Source: Candidatus Shapirobacteria bacterium (GTDB lineage: Bacteria > Patescibacteriota > Microgenomatia > 0-14-0-10-38-17). Taken from it: 45,511 nt of DNA. Made by a program: the position numbers and the translations under genes. Shown here piece by piece: positions 14,478 through 22,864 of this stretch. The notes below the pieces were generated by a model that was not told the origin of the DNA, ran no database searches, and saw only the letters and a program-made list of their open reading frames with translations. Position 1 is the first letter of the stretch, and each line of letters starts with the position of its first letter. Location: the NCBI GenBank assembly GCA_018052565.1, contig JAGPNC010000001.1, forward strand, positions 1 through 45,511, given 5' to 3'.

Positions 14478-15731
14478 ATGACTAAAAAATTTTTACTAAT
14501 CGCATTAATAGTTGTTGCGGTTGCTGGTGTAGCTACGGCGGCAGTGTTGTTTCTTTTCCCATATAACCCTGCTCAACCGCCGCGAACAGACGATACGAAT
14601 TCAACCCCGCAAGGGATTAAAGATGTTGTTAATGCAAATAATAAATTCGCTTTTGACTTATATTCTCAATTGAATAAATCCGAAAAAGGAAATATTTTCT
14701 ACTCCCCGTATAGTATTTCAGCCGCATTGGCGATGACTTATGAGGGGGCAAAGGGACAAACCGCTGATGAGATAAAGTCCGTTTTTCATTTTCCCGACAA
14801 CAACATTTTAAGACCAAATTTTGCCGCAATTTACAATGGCATCAATAAAGGTACGAAAGATTATGAATTGAAAACTGGAAATGCTTTATGGGTCCAGAAA
14901 AATTTTCCTTTGCTTCCTGATTTCACAAGCAGGGTTGAAAAATATTATGGAGGGAAAACGGCTAATTTGGATTTTATCAAAGAAAGCGAGAAATCAAGAC
15001 AGGTAATCAATGACTTCATAGGAGAACAGACGAATAATAAGATTAAAGACTTAATTCCCCCTGGTTCTCTTGACAATATGACGCGGCTTGTTTTGACTAA
15101 TGCAATTTATTTTAAGGGAACTTGGCAATGGGAATTTGATACTTCAGATACCCGAAATGAGGATTTCAAGATTACGGTGGACAATATCGTAAAAGTCCCG
15201 ATGATGAAGATGAATCCAGAAAAAGCAAGTTTCAATTATGCCGACACTGAAGATGCTCAAATTTTGGAATTACCATATAAGGGCGACAAAATCTCAATGT
15301 TGGTGATATTACCAACCAAAGATCTTGCTTCAATAGAATCTTCTTTAACAGCGGAAAAATTGAACGAGTATAAATCCAAGATGAAAGAAACGAAGTTGGA
15401 GTCAATATCGCTTCCAAAATTTGAGTTCGGTACCAAGTATTTCATGAAAGATGCCTTGAGCGCATTGGGGATGCCAACCGCCTTTTCAGAAAGTGCCGAC
15501 TTTTCCGGAATAACAGGGAAAGAAGATTTATATATTAACTTCGTTATCCATCAAGCGTATGTTAAGGTTGATGAGAAAGGAACAGAAGCAGCAGGAGCAA
15601 CTGCTGTCGGTATAGAAACTGTAGCAGACGTGCCAAGGTTTAATGCGAACCATCCGTTTATCTTTATTATCCAAGAAAAAGATACCGGAAACATCCTATT
15701 TTTGGGCAGGGTAATCAATCCAGCAAATTAA
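14478..15731 (+). CDS. Membrane-anchored or secreted serpin (serine protease inhibitor)
   Basis: The 417-aa protein has an N-terminal hydrophobic segment (5-28) followed by a Pro/Thr linker, then a full serpin fold. Recognisable parts are NKFAFDLYSQL, NIFYSPYSISAALAMTYEGA, LVLTNAIYFKGTWQWEFD, PMMKMNPE and the end NILFLGRVINPAN. The hinge is of the inhibitory type (GTEAAGAT, 368-375), so it should trap a target protease as a covalent complex. Counting from P15 at Gly368 puts P1 at Val382, which would suit an elastase-like or alpha-lytic-like protease (inference). The gene is flanked by repeat H copy B and repeat R copy 2, as the DUF2330-like gene is by the other copies. It is likely acquired; it may protect an epibiont's surface proteins from host or competitor proteases. 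Confidence 0.95.
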   Translation: MTKKFLLIALIVVAVAGVATAAVLFLFPYNPAQPPRTDDTNSTPQGIKDVVNANNKFAFDLYSQLNKSEKGNIFYSPYSISAALAMTYEGAKGQTADEIKSVFHFPDNNILRPNFAAIYNGINKGTKDYELKTGNALWVQKNFPLLPDFTSRVEKYYGGKTANLDFIKESEKSRQVINDFIGEQTNNKIKDLIPPGSLDNMTRLVLTNAIYFKGTWQWEFDTSDTRNEDFKITVDNIVKVPMMKMNPEKASFNYADTEDAQILELPYKGDKISMLVILPTKDLASIESSLTAEKLNEYKSKMKETKLESISLPKFEFGTKYFMKDALSALGMPTAFSESADFSGITGKEDLYINFVIHQAYVKVDEKGTEAAGATAVGIETVADVPRFNANHPFIFIIQEKDTGNILFLGRVINPAN

Positions 15732-15817
15732 AACTCTAGGTGGTTCATTTCGAAAAGCGGAATACGAAATTCGGCGGCGGCGCCCCGGAATCAGCCCACC
15801 AGAGGCGGACGCCACGG

Positions 15818-16008
15818 GGCAAGAAACGAGAGCGGGCAAAAATTCCTTCCCCCCCAATTTCTTTCCTTTTTGCCTGCACGAGCGTTCAGTTTGGCGCACA
15901 CCTGCCCGCCGAATCCTTGGCGCAGGCGGGAAACGCGCCTGTCAGTTCCGTTTAAAAAAGGTTCGGATCTCATCAAATAATCGCACTAAAAAAACATCAA
16001 GCATTTGG
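15818..16008. repeat. 3' cassette repeat R, copy 2 (191 bp)
   Basis: This is the second copy of 13904-14094, with about three substitutions (GAGAGC for GAGAGT, GGCGGGAAAC for GGCAGGAAAC, GTCAG for GTTAG). It lies 86 bp after the serpin stop. Both copies are followed by a similar ATCATGTATAATTA stretch. Confidence 0.95.
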
Positions 16009-16034
16009 TATTAAAATCATGTATAATTATAATA

Positions 16035-16225
16035 TAAAAATATCAAGAACTAAAATTACAACTTAAAATTCAAAATTACTAGAAAAAATTCATAATTTAT
16101 CGTTTTTTATCTTTAGACTACAGCCCTGTCTCTATCCTTAAAGTTTTAAGGTTTAAACTTTAGTCTTAACATTTAGTATTTGCCATTTGAGTTTATCTAT
16201 ATTTTAAATTTTAATTTTTAATCTC
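16035..16225. repeat. AT-rich intergenic repeat upstream of thrS
   Basis: Words such as AAAATTCAAAATTACTAG face TTTAACATTTAGTATTTGCC and TTTTAAATTTTAATTTTTAA before the thrS ATG at 16226. No T-box-like leader (no specifier or antiterminator consensus) was recognised. No gene is seen. Confidence 0.5.
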
Positions 16226-17971
16226 ATGCCCTATAAAAGCAGTTCCCTTTCAACCATGCGCCATTCGGCCGCCCATGTTTTGGCCGCCGCGGTTTTAAAA
16301 CTTTACCCCCAGACAAGGCTGGGCATTGGCCCGGCGATCGAAAATGGTTTCTATTACGACTTTGAGTTTGAGAAACCCCTTTCAAAAGAGGATCTTCCCA
16401 AAATTGAAGCCCAAATGGCAAAAATTATCAAAAAAGATTTTCCCTTTATTAAAAAAACCGCTTCTCTTGCCGAAGCCAAAAAAATATTTAAAAACCAGCC
16501 CTATAAATTAGAATTAATCGAAGACTTAGAGGGTAGGGGAGAGAAAGAGGTTTCCCTCTATCAAAGCGGCGATTTTTTGGATCTTTGTGCCGGACCCCAT
16601 GTTGAAAGCACCGGCAAAATCGGCTCTTTAAAGCTTCTTTCTTTGGCCGGAGCCTATTGGCGAGGAAGCGAGAAAAATCCCATGCTTACCCGTATTTACG
16701 GCACTGTCTTCCCCACCAAAGAAGAGCTTGAAAACTATCTTCACCAGATAGCGGCTGCCGAAGAAAGAGATCACCGTCTTTTAGGAAAAAAACTGGATCT
16801 TTTTTCCTTTCATCCTGATGCTGCCCCCGGCGATGTTTTTTGGCATCCCAAGGGTTATTTTTTAATGAAAAAACTGATTGAATTTTGGCGGGAAGAGCAT
16901 GAAAAGCAGGATTATGGCGAGGTGCGCACGCCAGAAATTCTAAAAAATGAGGTGTGGCGGCAAAGCGGCCATTTAAAATCCTTTGCTGACAAGATGTACC
17001 AAATAAAAACCCCCGACTCTGAATCGTGGGATGCCTGTATTAAACCTATGAATTGTGACGGGGGAATAATGATCTACCAAGGCAAGCTTCGTTCCTATCG
17101 CGACCTTCCTTTGCGCCTGGCAGAAATTGGGGTGGTTCATCGCTTTGAGGCCTCGGGAGAGCTCCATGGCATCATCCGCCCTCGCGAATTCACTCAAGAT
17201 GATGCTCATATCTTTTGTACTCCCAATCAAGTCGAAGAAGAAATTAAAAAAATTATCGATCTTTGCTTTTATTTCTATAAAGTCTATGAGCTTAAGCTTG
17301 ACCACTTAGAGCTTTCAACTCGACCAGAAAAATCAATCGGGGCAGACTCAACGTGGGAAAAAGCCGAAAAAATTATGAAAAAAGTTTTAAAAGAAAGTGG
17401 CGTTCCCTATCAAATTAACCCCGGCGAAGGGGCTTTTTACGGTCCAAAAATTGATTTCCATTTGCGCGATTCGCTAGGCCGCACCTGGCAATGTTCTACC
17501 ATTCAGCTTGACTTTGCCCAACCGGAAAATTTTAATCTTTTTTACATCGACGAGAAGGGCAAGAAAAAAAGACCTGTTATGATCCATCGCGTTATTTATG
17601 GATCGTTAGAGCGTTTTTTAGGAATCTTAATTGAGAACTGCGGTGGCGCTTTTCCTTTTTGGCTCGCCCCTGTCCAGGCCAAAATTATTCCCATTAGCGA
17701 TAGAGAAATATCCTATAGTATAGGAATATTAGGGAAATTAAAGGAAGGAGGCCTGCGGGCAGAATTGGACGACCGCTCCCAAAGCGCTTCCGCGAAAATC
17801 CGTCAAGCCCAAGAAGAAAAAATTCCTTATATGATTATCGTTGGCCAAAAAGAAGAAAAAAACCAAACCATTAACATTAGAACGCGGGAGGGGAAAATTT
17901 TAGGAGAGAAAAAGTTAGCCGCGTGGATAGAAAGCATCGCTCCTCTTGCCAAGGCGCCTTCTCTATGTTAA
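16226..17971 (+). CDS. thrS: Threonyl-tRNA synthetase lacking the TGS domain
   Basis: The 581-aa enzyme attaches threonine to tRNA-Thr. It starts at the editing domain: RHSAAHVLAAAVLKLYP carries the HxxxH pair and DLCAGPHV supplies the other metal-site Cys and His. The class II core includes PMNCDGGIM (zinc Cys), TQDDAHIF (zinc His), YGPKIDFHLRDSLGR, WQCSTIQLDF and MIHRVIYGSLERF (zinc His plus motif 3 Arg). The anticodon-binding domain is at about 480-575. The N-terminal TGS domain (about 60 aa) of the 640-aa enzyme is missing. PMNCDGG replaces the usual PMNCPGH. The gene lies directly right of repeat R copy 2 and marks the end of the accessory locus. Confidence 0.96.
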   Translation: MPYKSSSLSTMRHSAAHVLAAAVLKLYPQTRLGIGPAIENGFYYDFEFEKPLSKEDLPKIEAQMAKIIKKDFPFIKKTASLAEAKKIFKNQPYKLELIEDLEGRGEKEVSLYQSGDFLDLCAGPHVESTGKIGSLKLLSLAGAYWRGSEKNPMLTRIYGTVFPTKEELENYLHQIAAAEERDHRLLGKKLDLFSFHPDAAPGDVFWHPKGYFLMKKLIEFWREEHEKQDYGEVRTPEILKNEVWRQSGHLKSFADKMYQIKTPDSESWDACIKPMNCDGGIMIYQGKLRSYRDLPLRLAEIGVVHRFEASGELHGIIRPREFTQDDAHIFCTPNQVEEEIKKIIDLCFYFYKVYELKLDHLELSTRPEKSIGADSTWEKAEKIMKKVLKESGVPYQINPGEGAFYGPKIDFHLRDSLGRTWQCSTIQLDFAQPENFNLFYIDEKGKKKRPVMIHRVIYGSLERFLGILIENCGGAFPFWLAPVQAKIIPISDREISYSIGILGKLKEGGLRAELDDRSQSASAKIRQAQEEKIPYMIIVGQKEEKNQTINIRTREGKILGEKKLAAWIESIAPLAKAPSLC

Positions 17972-18001
17972 ACTTATACACCAGTTTGCGCAAAAATTAA
18001 C

Positions 18002-18514
18002 TTGAAAACGCCAAAATTTTATCGTCTTAATCAGTATATTAGCGCCCCAACATTGCGAGTTTTAAACGAAGAGGGAAAACAAATTGGCATTTTAACGCGC
18101 GATGAGGCCTTAAAAAAAGCCCAAGAAGAAAAACTCGATTTAGTGGAAATCGCGCCGCAGGCAACACCACCAGTAGCCAAAATTATTGACTTTAAAAAAT
18201 TTAAATATTTAGAAGAGAAAAAAGAAAAAAGGGGCCAAAAGGGAACGCAAAAAACGAAAGAAGTAAAAATGAGACCTTTTATCGGCGAAAATGACTTTAA
18301 TTTTCGTCTTAAACGTGCCCAAGAGTGGCTTAAAGAAGGACAAAATGTTCGGGTAACGGTCAATTTCCGCGGTCGAGAATTTACCCAAAAAGAGGCCGGC
18401 TTTTCTCTTCTAGAGAAATTTTCCCAAGGGGTTTCTTCTTTTGGACAACCAAAAGATAAACCAAAAATGATCGGGCCAAACCTCTTTATTACGCTAGAGC
18501 CATTAAAACAATGA
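18002..18514 (+). CDS. infC: Translation initiation factor IF-3
   Basis: The 170-aa protein keeps the 30S subunit free and checks the initiator tRNA. The N-domain carries RLNQYISAPTLRVLNEEGKQ and GILTRDEALKKA, then LDLVEIAPQATPPVAKIIDF, the family signature before the lysine linker. The C-domain starts KEVKMRPFIGENDFNFR. The start is a rare TTG at 18002; a non-ATG start fits the well-known use of unusual infC start codons for autoregulation in other bacteria. It lies 31 bp after thrS. The TGA stop overlaps the rpmI ATG by 4 bp. The infC-rpmI-rplT order is classical. Confidence 0.96.
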   Translation: MKTPKFYRLNQYISAPTLRVLNEEGKQIGILTRDEALKKAQEEKLDLVEIAPQATPPVAKIIDFKKFKYLEEKKEKRGQKGTQKTKEVKMRPFIGENDFNFRLKRAQEWLKEGQNVRVTVNFRGREFTQKEAGFSLLEKFSQGVSSFGQPKDKPKMIGPNLFITLEPLKQ

Positions 18515-18708
18515 AACAAAAAAGAAAAACAAAAAAATCATTGGCTAAAAGATTTAAAATCACCAAGGCGGGGAAAGTTTTGCACCGCTCCTCTTTCGGC
18601 CGCCATCTTAAAAGCGCCAAAGGGAAAAGCCAAAAAAGCCGCTACCGCAAACCAAAGGAGCTAACTGGAAAAATGGCGAAAAAGATTAAACAAGTAGCCG
18701 GAAAGTAA
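18511..18708 (+). CDS. rpmI: 50S ribosomal protein L35
   Basis: The 65-aa protein is strongly basic with the L35 layout: KTKKSLAKRFKITKAGKVLH, then RSSFGRHLKSAKGKSQKSRY and RKPKELTGKMAKKIKQ. The length matches the family. The ATG overlaps the infC stop (ATGA), which suggests translational coupling. A strong hairpin lies in the 120-bp gap between this gene and rplT. Confidence 0.94.
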   Translation: MKQKRKTKKSLAKRFKITKAGKVLHRSSFGRHLKSAKGKSQKSRYRKPKELTGKMAKKIKQVAGK

Positions 18709-18746
18709 AAAAGCTGTATTTAATATTAAGTATTAATTATAAATAA

Positions 18747-18785
18747 AATTCAAAAATCCCCGCCTTGGGCGGGGAATTTTGAATT
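18747..18785. repeat. GC-core hairpin between rpmI and rplT
   Basis: AATTCAAAAATCCCCGCC and GGCGGGGAATTTTGAATT form an 18-bp stem with one mismatch around a TTG loop. It could act as an attenuator or processing site inside the infC operon, where L20 autocontrol is known in other bacteria, or be just another copy of the intergenic repeat family. Flanking words TTTTGCATTTTGAATTTTGC belong to that family. Confidence 0.6.
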
Positions 18786-18828
18786 GCACTTTTGCATTTT
18801 GAATTTTGCATTTTGAATTTATCAAGCC

Positions 18829-19203
18829 GTGCGCGTTAAAACAGGCACTGTCCGCCACACTAAACACCAAAAAACCTTAAAGGCGGCTCGCGGTTATCGC
18901 ATGACCAAAAACCGCCTTTACAAAGTGGCTCATGAAGCTGAACTTCATGCCGGCCAATACGCTTTTGCCGGCCGGAAAAATCGGAAGAGAGACTTCCGCC
19001 AACTTTGGATTAGCCGCCTTAACGCTGCCCTCAAGCCATACGACCTAAAATATAATCAGTTCATTGCGTTGATGACAAAAAACAAAATCGACATTAACCG
19101 CAAAATATTAGCCAATTTAGCCCTTGATGATCCTCAAGCTTTTGCCACTTTAGTAGAAAAAGTAACCGCCAAAGAAGAAAATGGTAAACAAGCTAAAAAT
19201 TGA
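18829..19203 (+). CDS. rplT: 50S ribosomal protein L20
   Basis: The 124-aa protein has the conserved start RVKTGTVRHTKHQKTLKAA followed by ARGYRMTKNRLYKVAHEAEL. It then has the rRNA-binding AFAGRKNRKRDFRQLWISRL and NAALKPYDLKYNQFI. L20 is an early 23S assembly protein and, in several bacteria, represses its own operon. The start is GTG at 18829, chosen because it gives the exact family start; no Shine-Dalgarno is seen. The last 23 bp overlap pheS. Confidence 0.96.
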   Translation: MRVKTGTVRHTKHQKTLKAARGYRMTKNRLYKVAHEAELHAGQYAFAGRKNRKRDFRQLWISRLNAALKPYDLKYNQFIALMTKNKIDINRKILANLALDDPQAFATLVEKVTAKEENGKQAKN

Positions 19204-20215
19204 AGCTCTTAAGACCAAGGCAGAAGAAGAAATCAGGCTTTGTCAAAAAAAAGACGAACTTGAGAGCTTAAGAATTAAATATCTAGGCAGAAAAGGGCTT
19301 TTAACTAGTTTAATTAAAGAGCTGCCTTCCGTTTCTCCTCTTGAAAAAAAAGAACTCGGCTTTCTCTTAAACCAAGGTAAAAAGGAAATTGAAAATCTTC
19401 TCAAGGACCGGGAAAAGAAAATAATTAAGGAGGCAAGGGGAGAGTGGCTTGACCTCACTTTGCCGGGTAAAGTTCCTCCCCAAGGCCATCTTCACCCTAC
19501 CACTACCGCCATTTGGGAAATTAGCCAACTTTTTTACCACTTGGGTTTCACCCTAGTCTCTTACCCCGAAGTGGAATGGGAGTACTTTGCCTTTGAAGCT
19601 CTTAATATGCCTAAAAACCACCCTGCCCGCGACGATTTTGAAACTTTTTTTGTTGATGCCCCCACCCATCCTAAATTCGGAAAAGTAGTTTTGACCCCCC
19701 ATACTTCTTCCGGACAGGTAAGAGAAATGCGACGAGTGGGCCAACCGCCAGTGCGGATGATTAATATTGGTAAATGTTATCGACCCAACTGGGACGCCAC
19801 CCATTTACCCATGTTTCACCAGTTTGAGGGATTAGTAATCGATAAAGACATCAATCTTTCTCATCTTAGGGGAATTTTTGACTACTTCGTCAAGAATTTT
19901 TATGGCCCAAAGCGAGAAATTAGGCTTCGCCCGTTTCATTTCCAATTTACCGAGCCATCTTTTGAGGTTGATATCAGCTGCGCTGTTTGCGGTGGCAAGG
20001 GCTGCCGCCTTTGCAAGCAAGGCTGGCTGGAATTAGGCGGTTCAGGCATGGTTCATCCTAAAGTGCTGGCGGCAGGAGGCATTAACCCCAAAATCTATTC
20101 AGGATTTGCCTTTGGTTGGGGCATCGAGCGGACCTTTATGATGAAAAGCGATTTAAAATTAGACGATATTCGTCTTCTTTACCAAAATGACGGCCGATTC
20201 TTAGAACAGTTTTGA
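19181..20215 (+). CDS. pheS: Phenylalanyl-tRNA synthetase alpha subunit
   Basis: The 344-aa class II subunit has the N-terminal coiled coil (about 1-85, LESLRIKYLGRKGLLTSL). The catalytic core carries PPQGHLHPTT, VEWEYFAFEALNMPKNHPAR, TPHTSSGQVREMR (motif 2 region), IGKCYRPNWDATHLPMFHQF and the motif 3 stretch GFAFGWGIERTFM. A Cys4 knuckle (CAVCGGKGCRLC) sits before GWLELGGSGMVHP and probably binds zinc, as in some relatives. It pairs with PheT in an alpha2-beta2 enzyme. It starts inside the end of rplT, so it belongs to the same transcript. Confidence 0.96.
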   Translation: MVNKLKIEALKTKAEEEIRLCQKKDELESLRIKYLGRKGLLTSLIKELPSVSPLEKKELGFLLNQGKKEIENLLKDREKKIIKEARGEWLDLTLPGKVPPQGHLHPTTTAIWEISQLFYHLGFTLVSYPEVEWEYFAFEALNMPKNHPARDDFETFFVDAPTHPKFGKVVLTPHTSSGQVREMRRVGQPPVRMINIGKCYRPNWDATHLPMFHQFEGLVIDKDINLSHLRGIFDYFVKNFYGPKREIRLRPFHFQFTEPSFEVDISCAVCGGKGCRLCKQGWLELGGSGMVHPKVLAAGGINPKIYSGFAFGWGIERTFMMKSDLKLDDIRLLYQNDGRFLEQF

Positions 20216-20259
20216 GACACGAACTAACACAAATAAGAAACGAATAAACACGAACGAAC

Positions 20260-20411
20260 GAATGAAAATAATTCAAAGGCCAAAATTCAAGCCGCCAGCT
20301 GGCGGACAAGTCAAAAATTAAAAGTTTTTGTTCTACTTTTGAATTCTAACCTGTACTTTTAACTTTTAAATTTTAACTTTTAACTTTTATTTGTACTTAA
20401 TACTATTTCTT
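20260..20411. repeat. Intergenic repeat ending at the pheT start
   Basis: The segment holds CCGCCAGCTGGCGG (perfect palindrome, 20292-20305), then TTTTAACTTTTAAATTTT-type words and TTGTACTTAATACTATTTCTT immediately before the pheT ATG. The ATACTTAATAC word is the same repeat that encodes pilin leaders downstream. Confidence 0.6.
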
Positions 20412-22466
20412 ATGAACATTCTTATTCCCGCCTCCTGGCTATCCGATTTTTTGAAAACAAGGGCCCCAGTTGAGGAAATTGCCCGCTATCTTTCTCTCTG
20501 CAGTCAATCGGTAGAAAGAATTCGCCCGGTAGACGACGGGGATAAAATTTTAGAAATTGAGATTACTTCCAACCGGCCCGACTGTCTTTCGGTAATCGGT
20601 ATTGCTCGCGAAGCCAACGCCGCCCTTATCAGCAATGGCTTTTCTTCTTCTTTTCTGCCCCCCAAAAAGGAAAAAACTAACTTGGCTCCTCTGCCTAAGT
20701 TGCCCCTAAGAGTGAGTATTAACCCTCCCGCGATTTGTCCACGCTTTTGTGCCCTGCTTATTGAAAAGGTTAATGTTGGCCCTTCTCCAAAAATTATCCA
20801 GCAAAGGCTCGAAAAAGTAGGCCTGAGGGCAATCGATAATGTCGTTGATGTTTCCAATTATTTAATGATCGAAACTGGCCAGCCAATCCACACCTTTGAT
20901 TATGATAAGATCTTAGGCCAAAAAATGGCAATGAGACTTTCCCGAAAAGGGGAAACAGTAAAAACGCTAGACGGTGTTACAAGAAAACTGCCCGGCGGCG
21001 ATATTGTCATTGAAGACGGAAAAGGGCGGTTGATCGATCTTTGTGGCATTATGGGAGCAGAAAACAGCGCCATTGACAAAAACACTCGCCGCGTTCTTTT
21101 TTTTGTTCAGGCTTATAATCCTGTCTTAATCCGGCGCACCTCAATGCTTTTAGGCCACCGCACCGAAGCGGCAATGCGTTTTGAACGAGGCATCGATCTT
21201 GAGGCTATCCCGGAAGTTGTTTTTAGAGGAGCAAAAATGATTGCCCAAAACGCCGGCGGGAAAATTACCTCCCGTTTAATTGACATTTACCCCCAAAAGA
21301 AATCCCCAAAAATCGTTCCCCTAAATTTTGCCAGAGCGGCTAAGATTATCAACGCCCCTATAAGTGCAGAAAAAATGATCAATAGCCTCGCTCTTTTAGA
21401 ATTCAACCTCCAAAAGAAAACTAAAGAAAAAGCTACCTTTTTGGTTCCCAGCTTCCGAAGCGATGATATTTCCTGCCAAGAAGATCTGGTCGAGGAAATT
21501 GCTCGCCTCTATGGTTATTTTAACTTAAAAAGCATCCTTCCGCCCTTGCCGGAAAATCTCACTCCGCCACCGGGAAAGGCCGATCCGCAAAGAAAAGGAA
21601 AGTTCGAGCCACTTTTCTTGTGGGAGAAAAAAGTTAAAACTTATCTTTGCCATCAAGGCCTTTGGGAAAGTTTTTCTTATTCATTCATCAGCCAAGAATT
21701 AATTAACAAAAGCAATATTAAAAAAACCCTCTTGCGCCTTAAAAACCCTATCTCGGCGGAATTTGAATATTTACAGAATTCTCTTTTACCGTCCCTCTTG
21801 CAAACCTTTTCCCAAAATCAAGCCCACTTTCCTACCGTTTCCTTTTTTGAATTGGCCAATGTTTACCTGCCAAAGCCCAAAAATTTGCCGGAGGAAAAAA
21901 GGCAACTGGCCGTCTTGAGCCCAGAAAAGGATATCTTAAAAGCCAAGGGCATTGTTGAAGGTCTTTTTTGGGAATTAGGAATTAAAAATTATTCCTTTAC
22001 CCCCAAAAAAATAGAGGAATCTTTTTGGTCAGAAAAAAAAGATGGCACCCAAATTATCGTTAACCAAAAAAAGATAGGGTTTTTGGGGTTTATCAATGAG
22101 GAAATTCTCAATAATTTCCAAATTAAAACTCCGCTGGTTAGTTTTGTTCTTGATTTCGAATCGCTCGCCCAACAGGCGACAACCGCGAAGGCTTATTCGC
22201 CTATTTCTCTCTTCCCCCCCATCATTGAAGATCTCACTTTCTCCTTTCCCGAAAAAACTTATCTTGGTCCGGTAATCAGCGCTATCAAGGCCGCTTCTTC
22301 TCTAGTTAAAAAGGCGGAAATAACAAGCGTTTTTGGCAACCGCAGAACCTTTCGCCTTACCTATCAGCACCCCCGCCGCAATCTCAACGCTGGCGAGGTT
22401 AAAAAACTAAGAAAAAAAATTATCGAAAACTTGGAAGAAAAATTCTCTGCCGAAGCGGTAGTTTAG
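20412..22466 (+). CDS. pheT: Phenylalanyl-tRNA synthetase beta subunit, short form without the EMAP-like tRNA-binding domain
   Basis: The ATG at 20412 gives MNILIPASWLSDFLKTRAP, the normal PheT start; an upstream TTG at 20391 would add seven residues and is unlikely. Of 684 aa, the order is a short N-terminal segment, the B3/B4 editing region (SNRPDCLSVIGIAREANA and RAIDNVVDVSNYLMIETGQP), B5 (about 300-370), the class II-like core and a C-terminal FDX-ACB domain (ISLFPPIIEDLTFSFPE to the end). The roughly 110-aa tRNA-binding module that usually follows residue 40 is missing. The protein stabilises the alpha active site, edits Tyr-tRNA and binds tRNA-Phe. The stop overlaps a reverse-strand relic. 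Confidence 0.95.
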   Translation: MNILIPASWLSDFLKTRAPVEEIARYLSLCSQSVERIRPVDDGDKILEIEITSNRPDCLSVIGIAREANAALISNGFSSSFLPPKKEKTNLAPLPKLPLRVSINPPAICPRFCALLIEKVNVGPSPKIIQQRLEKVGLRAIDNVVDVSNYLMIETGQPIHTFDYDKILGQKMAMRLSRKGETVKTLDGVTRKLPGGDIVIEDGKGRLIDLCGIMGAENSAIDKNTRRVLFFVQAYNPVLIRRTSMLLGHRTEAAMRFERGIDLEAIPEVVFRGAKMIAQNAGGKITSRLIDIYPQKKSPKIVPLNFARAAKIINAPISAEKMINSLALLEFNLQKKTKEKATFLVPSFRSDDISCQEDLVEEIARLYGYFNLKSILPPLPENLTPPPGKADPQRKGKFEPLFLWEKKVKTYLCHQGLWESFSYSFISQELINKSNIKKTLLRLKNPISAEFEYLQNSLLPSLLQTFSQNQAHFPTVSFFELANVYLPKPKNLPEEKRQLAVLSPEKDILKAKGIVEGLFWELGIKNYSFTPKKIEESFWSEKKDGTQIIVNQKKIGFLGFINEEILNNFQIKTPLVSFVLDFESLAQQATTAKAYSPISLFPPIIEDLTFSFPEKTYLGPVISAIKAASSLVKKAEITSVFGNRRTFRLTYQHPRRNLNAGEVKKLRKKIIENLEEKFSAEAVV

Positions 22467-22760
22467 CCAACCATTCGTCTCTTTTCCGCCTTCTCAATTG
22501 TTTTTCGCAACCAATCAGGATATTTTTGGTTATTAACCATATTGACTGTATCTTCCCAACAAAATTCCGGATGCTCTTCGCATAGCTTGACTTTTTTTTG
22601 ATCTGCAAAGCACAAGGAATCAATTATTGTTAATTAAAAGTATTTTCTTCTCTAACAAATGTCCACGCATTAAAAACGGCGACTGGCATTACCTTAGGGG
22701 CTTGTCTTTCCTTCTGCCACTCTTGCCACTGTCTCTTCTGATTTTCCCCCAAATTTTGCC
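22463..22760 (-). pseudogene. Broken unidentified coding relic
   Basis: Two reverse-strand open pieces in different frames look like real protein. The upstream piece is NLGENQKRQWQEWQKERQAP then VMPVAVFNAWTFVREENTF. The downstream piece is IIDSLCFADQKKVKLCEEHP then EFCWEDTVNMVNNQKYPDWL and ends at 22463. They are separated by a stop and a frame change. No family is recognised. It is part of the 3-kb decay zone. Confidence 0.35.
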
Positions 22761-22864
22761 CAACTCTCAAGTATATCAAAATTATTGAAATCAATATCCT
22801 TAAGGTCGCTTTTTTGCAAGACTAAATATTTTTTCGCTCAGTGTTAAAAAGGCAAGTTGCGACT

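Noticed and set aside
16009-16225. T-box leader regulating thrS
   Set aside because: The leader consists of the common AT-rich repeat; no specifier loop, T-box sequence or terminator/antiterminator pair was recognised.
18031-18519. Long reverse-strand ORF opposite infC
   Set aside because: It is an antisense shadow of a clear IF-3 gene, with low-complexity Ser/Phe-rich sequence.
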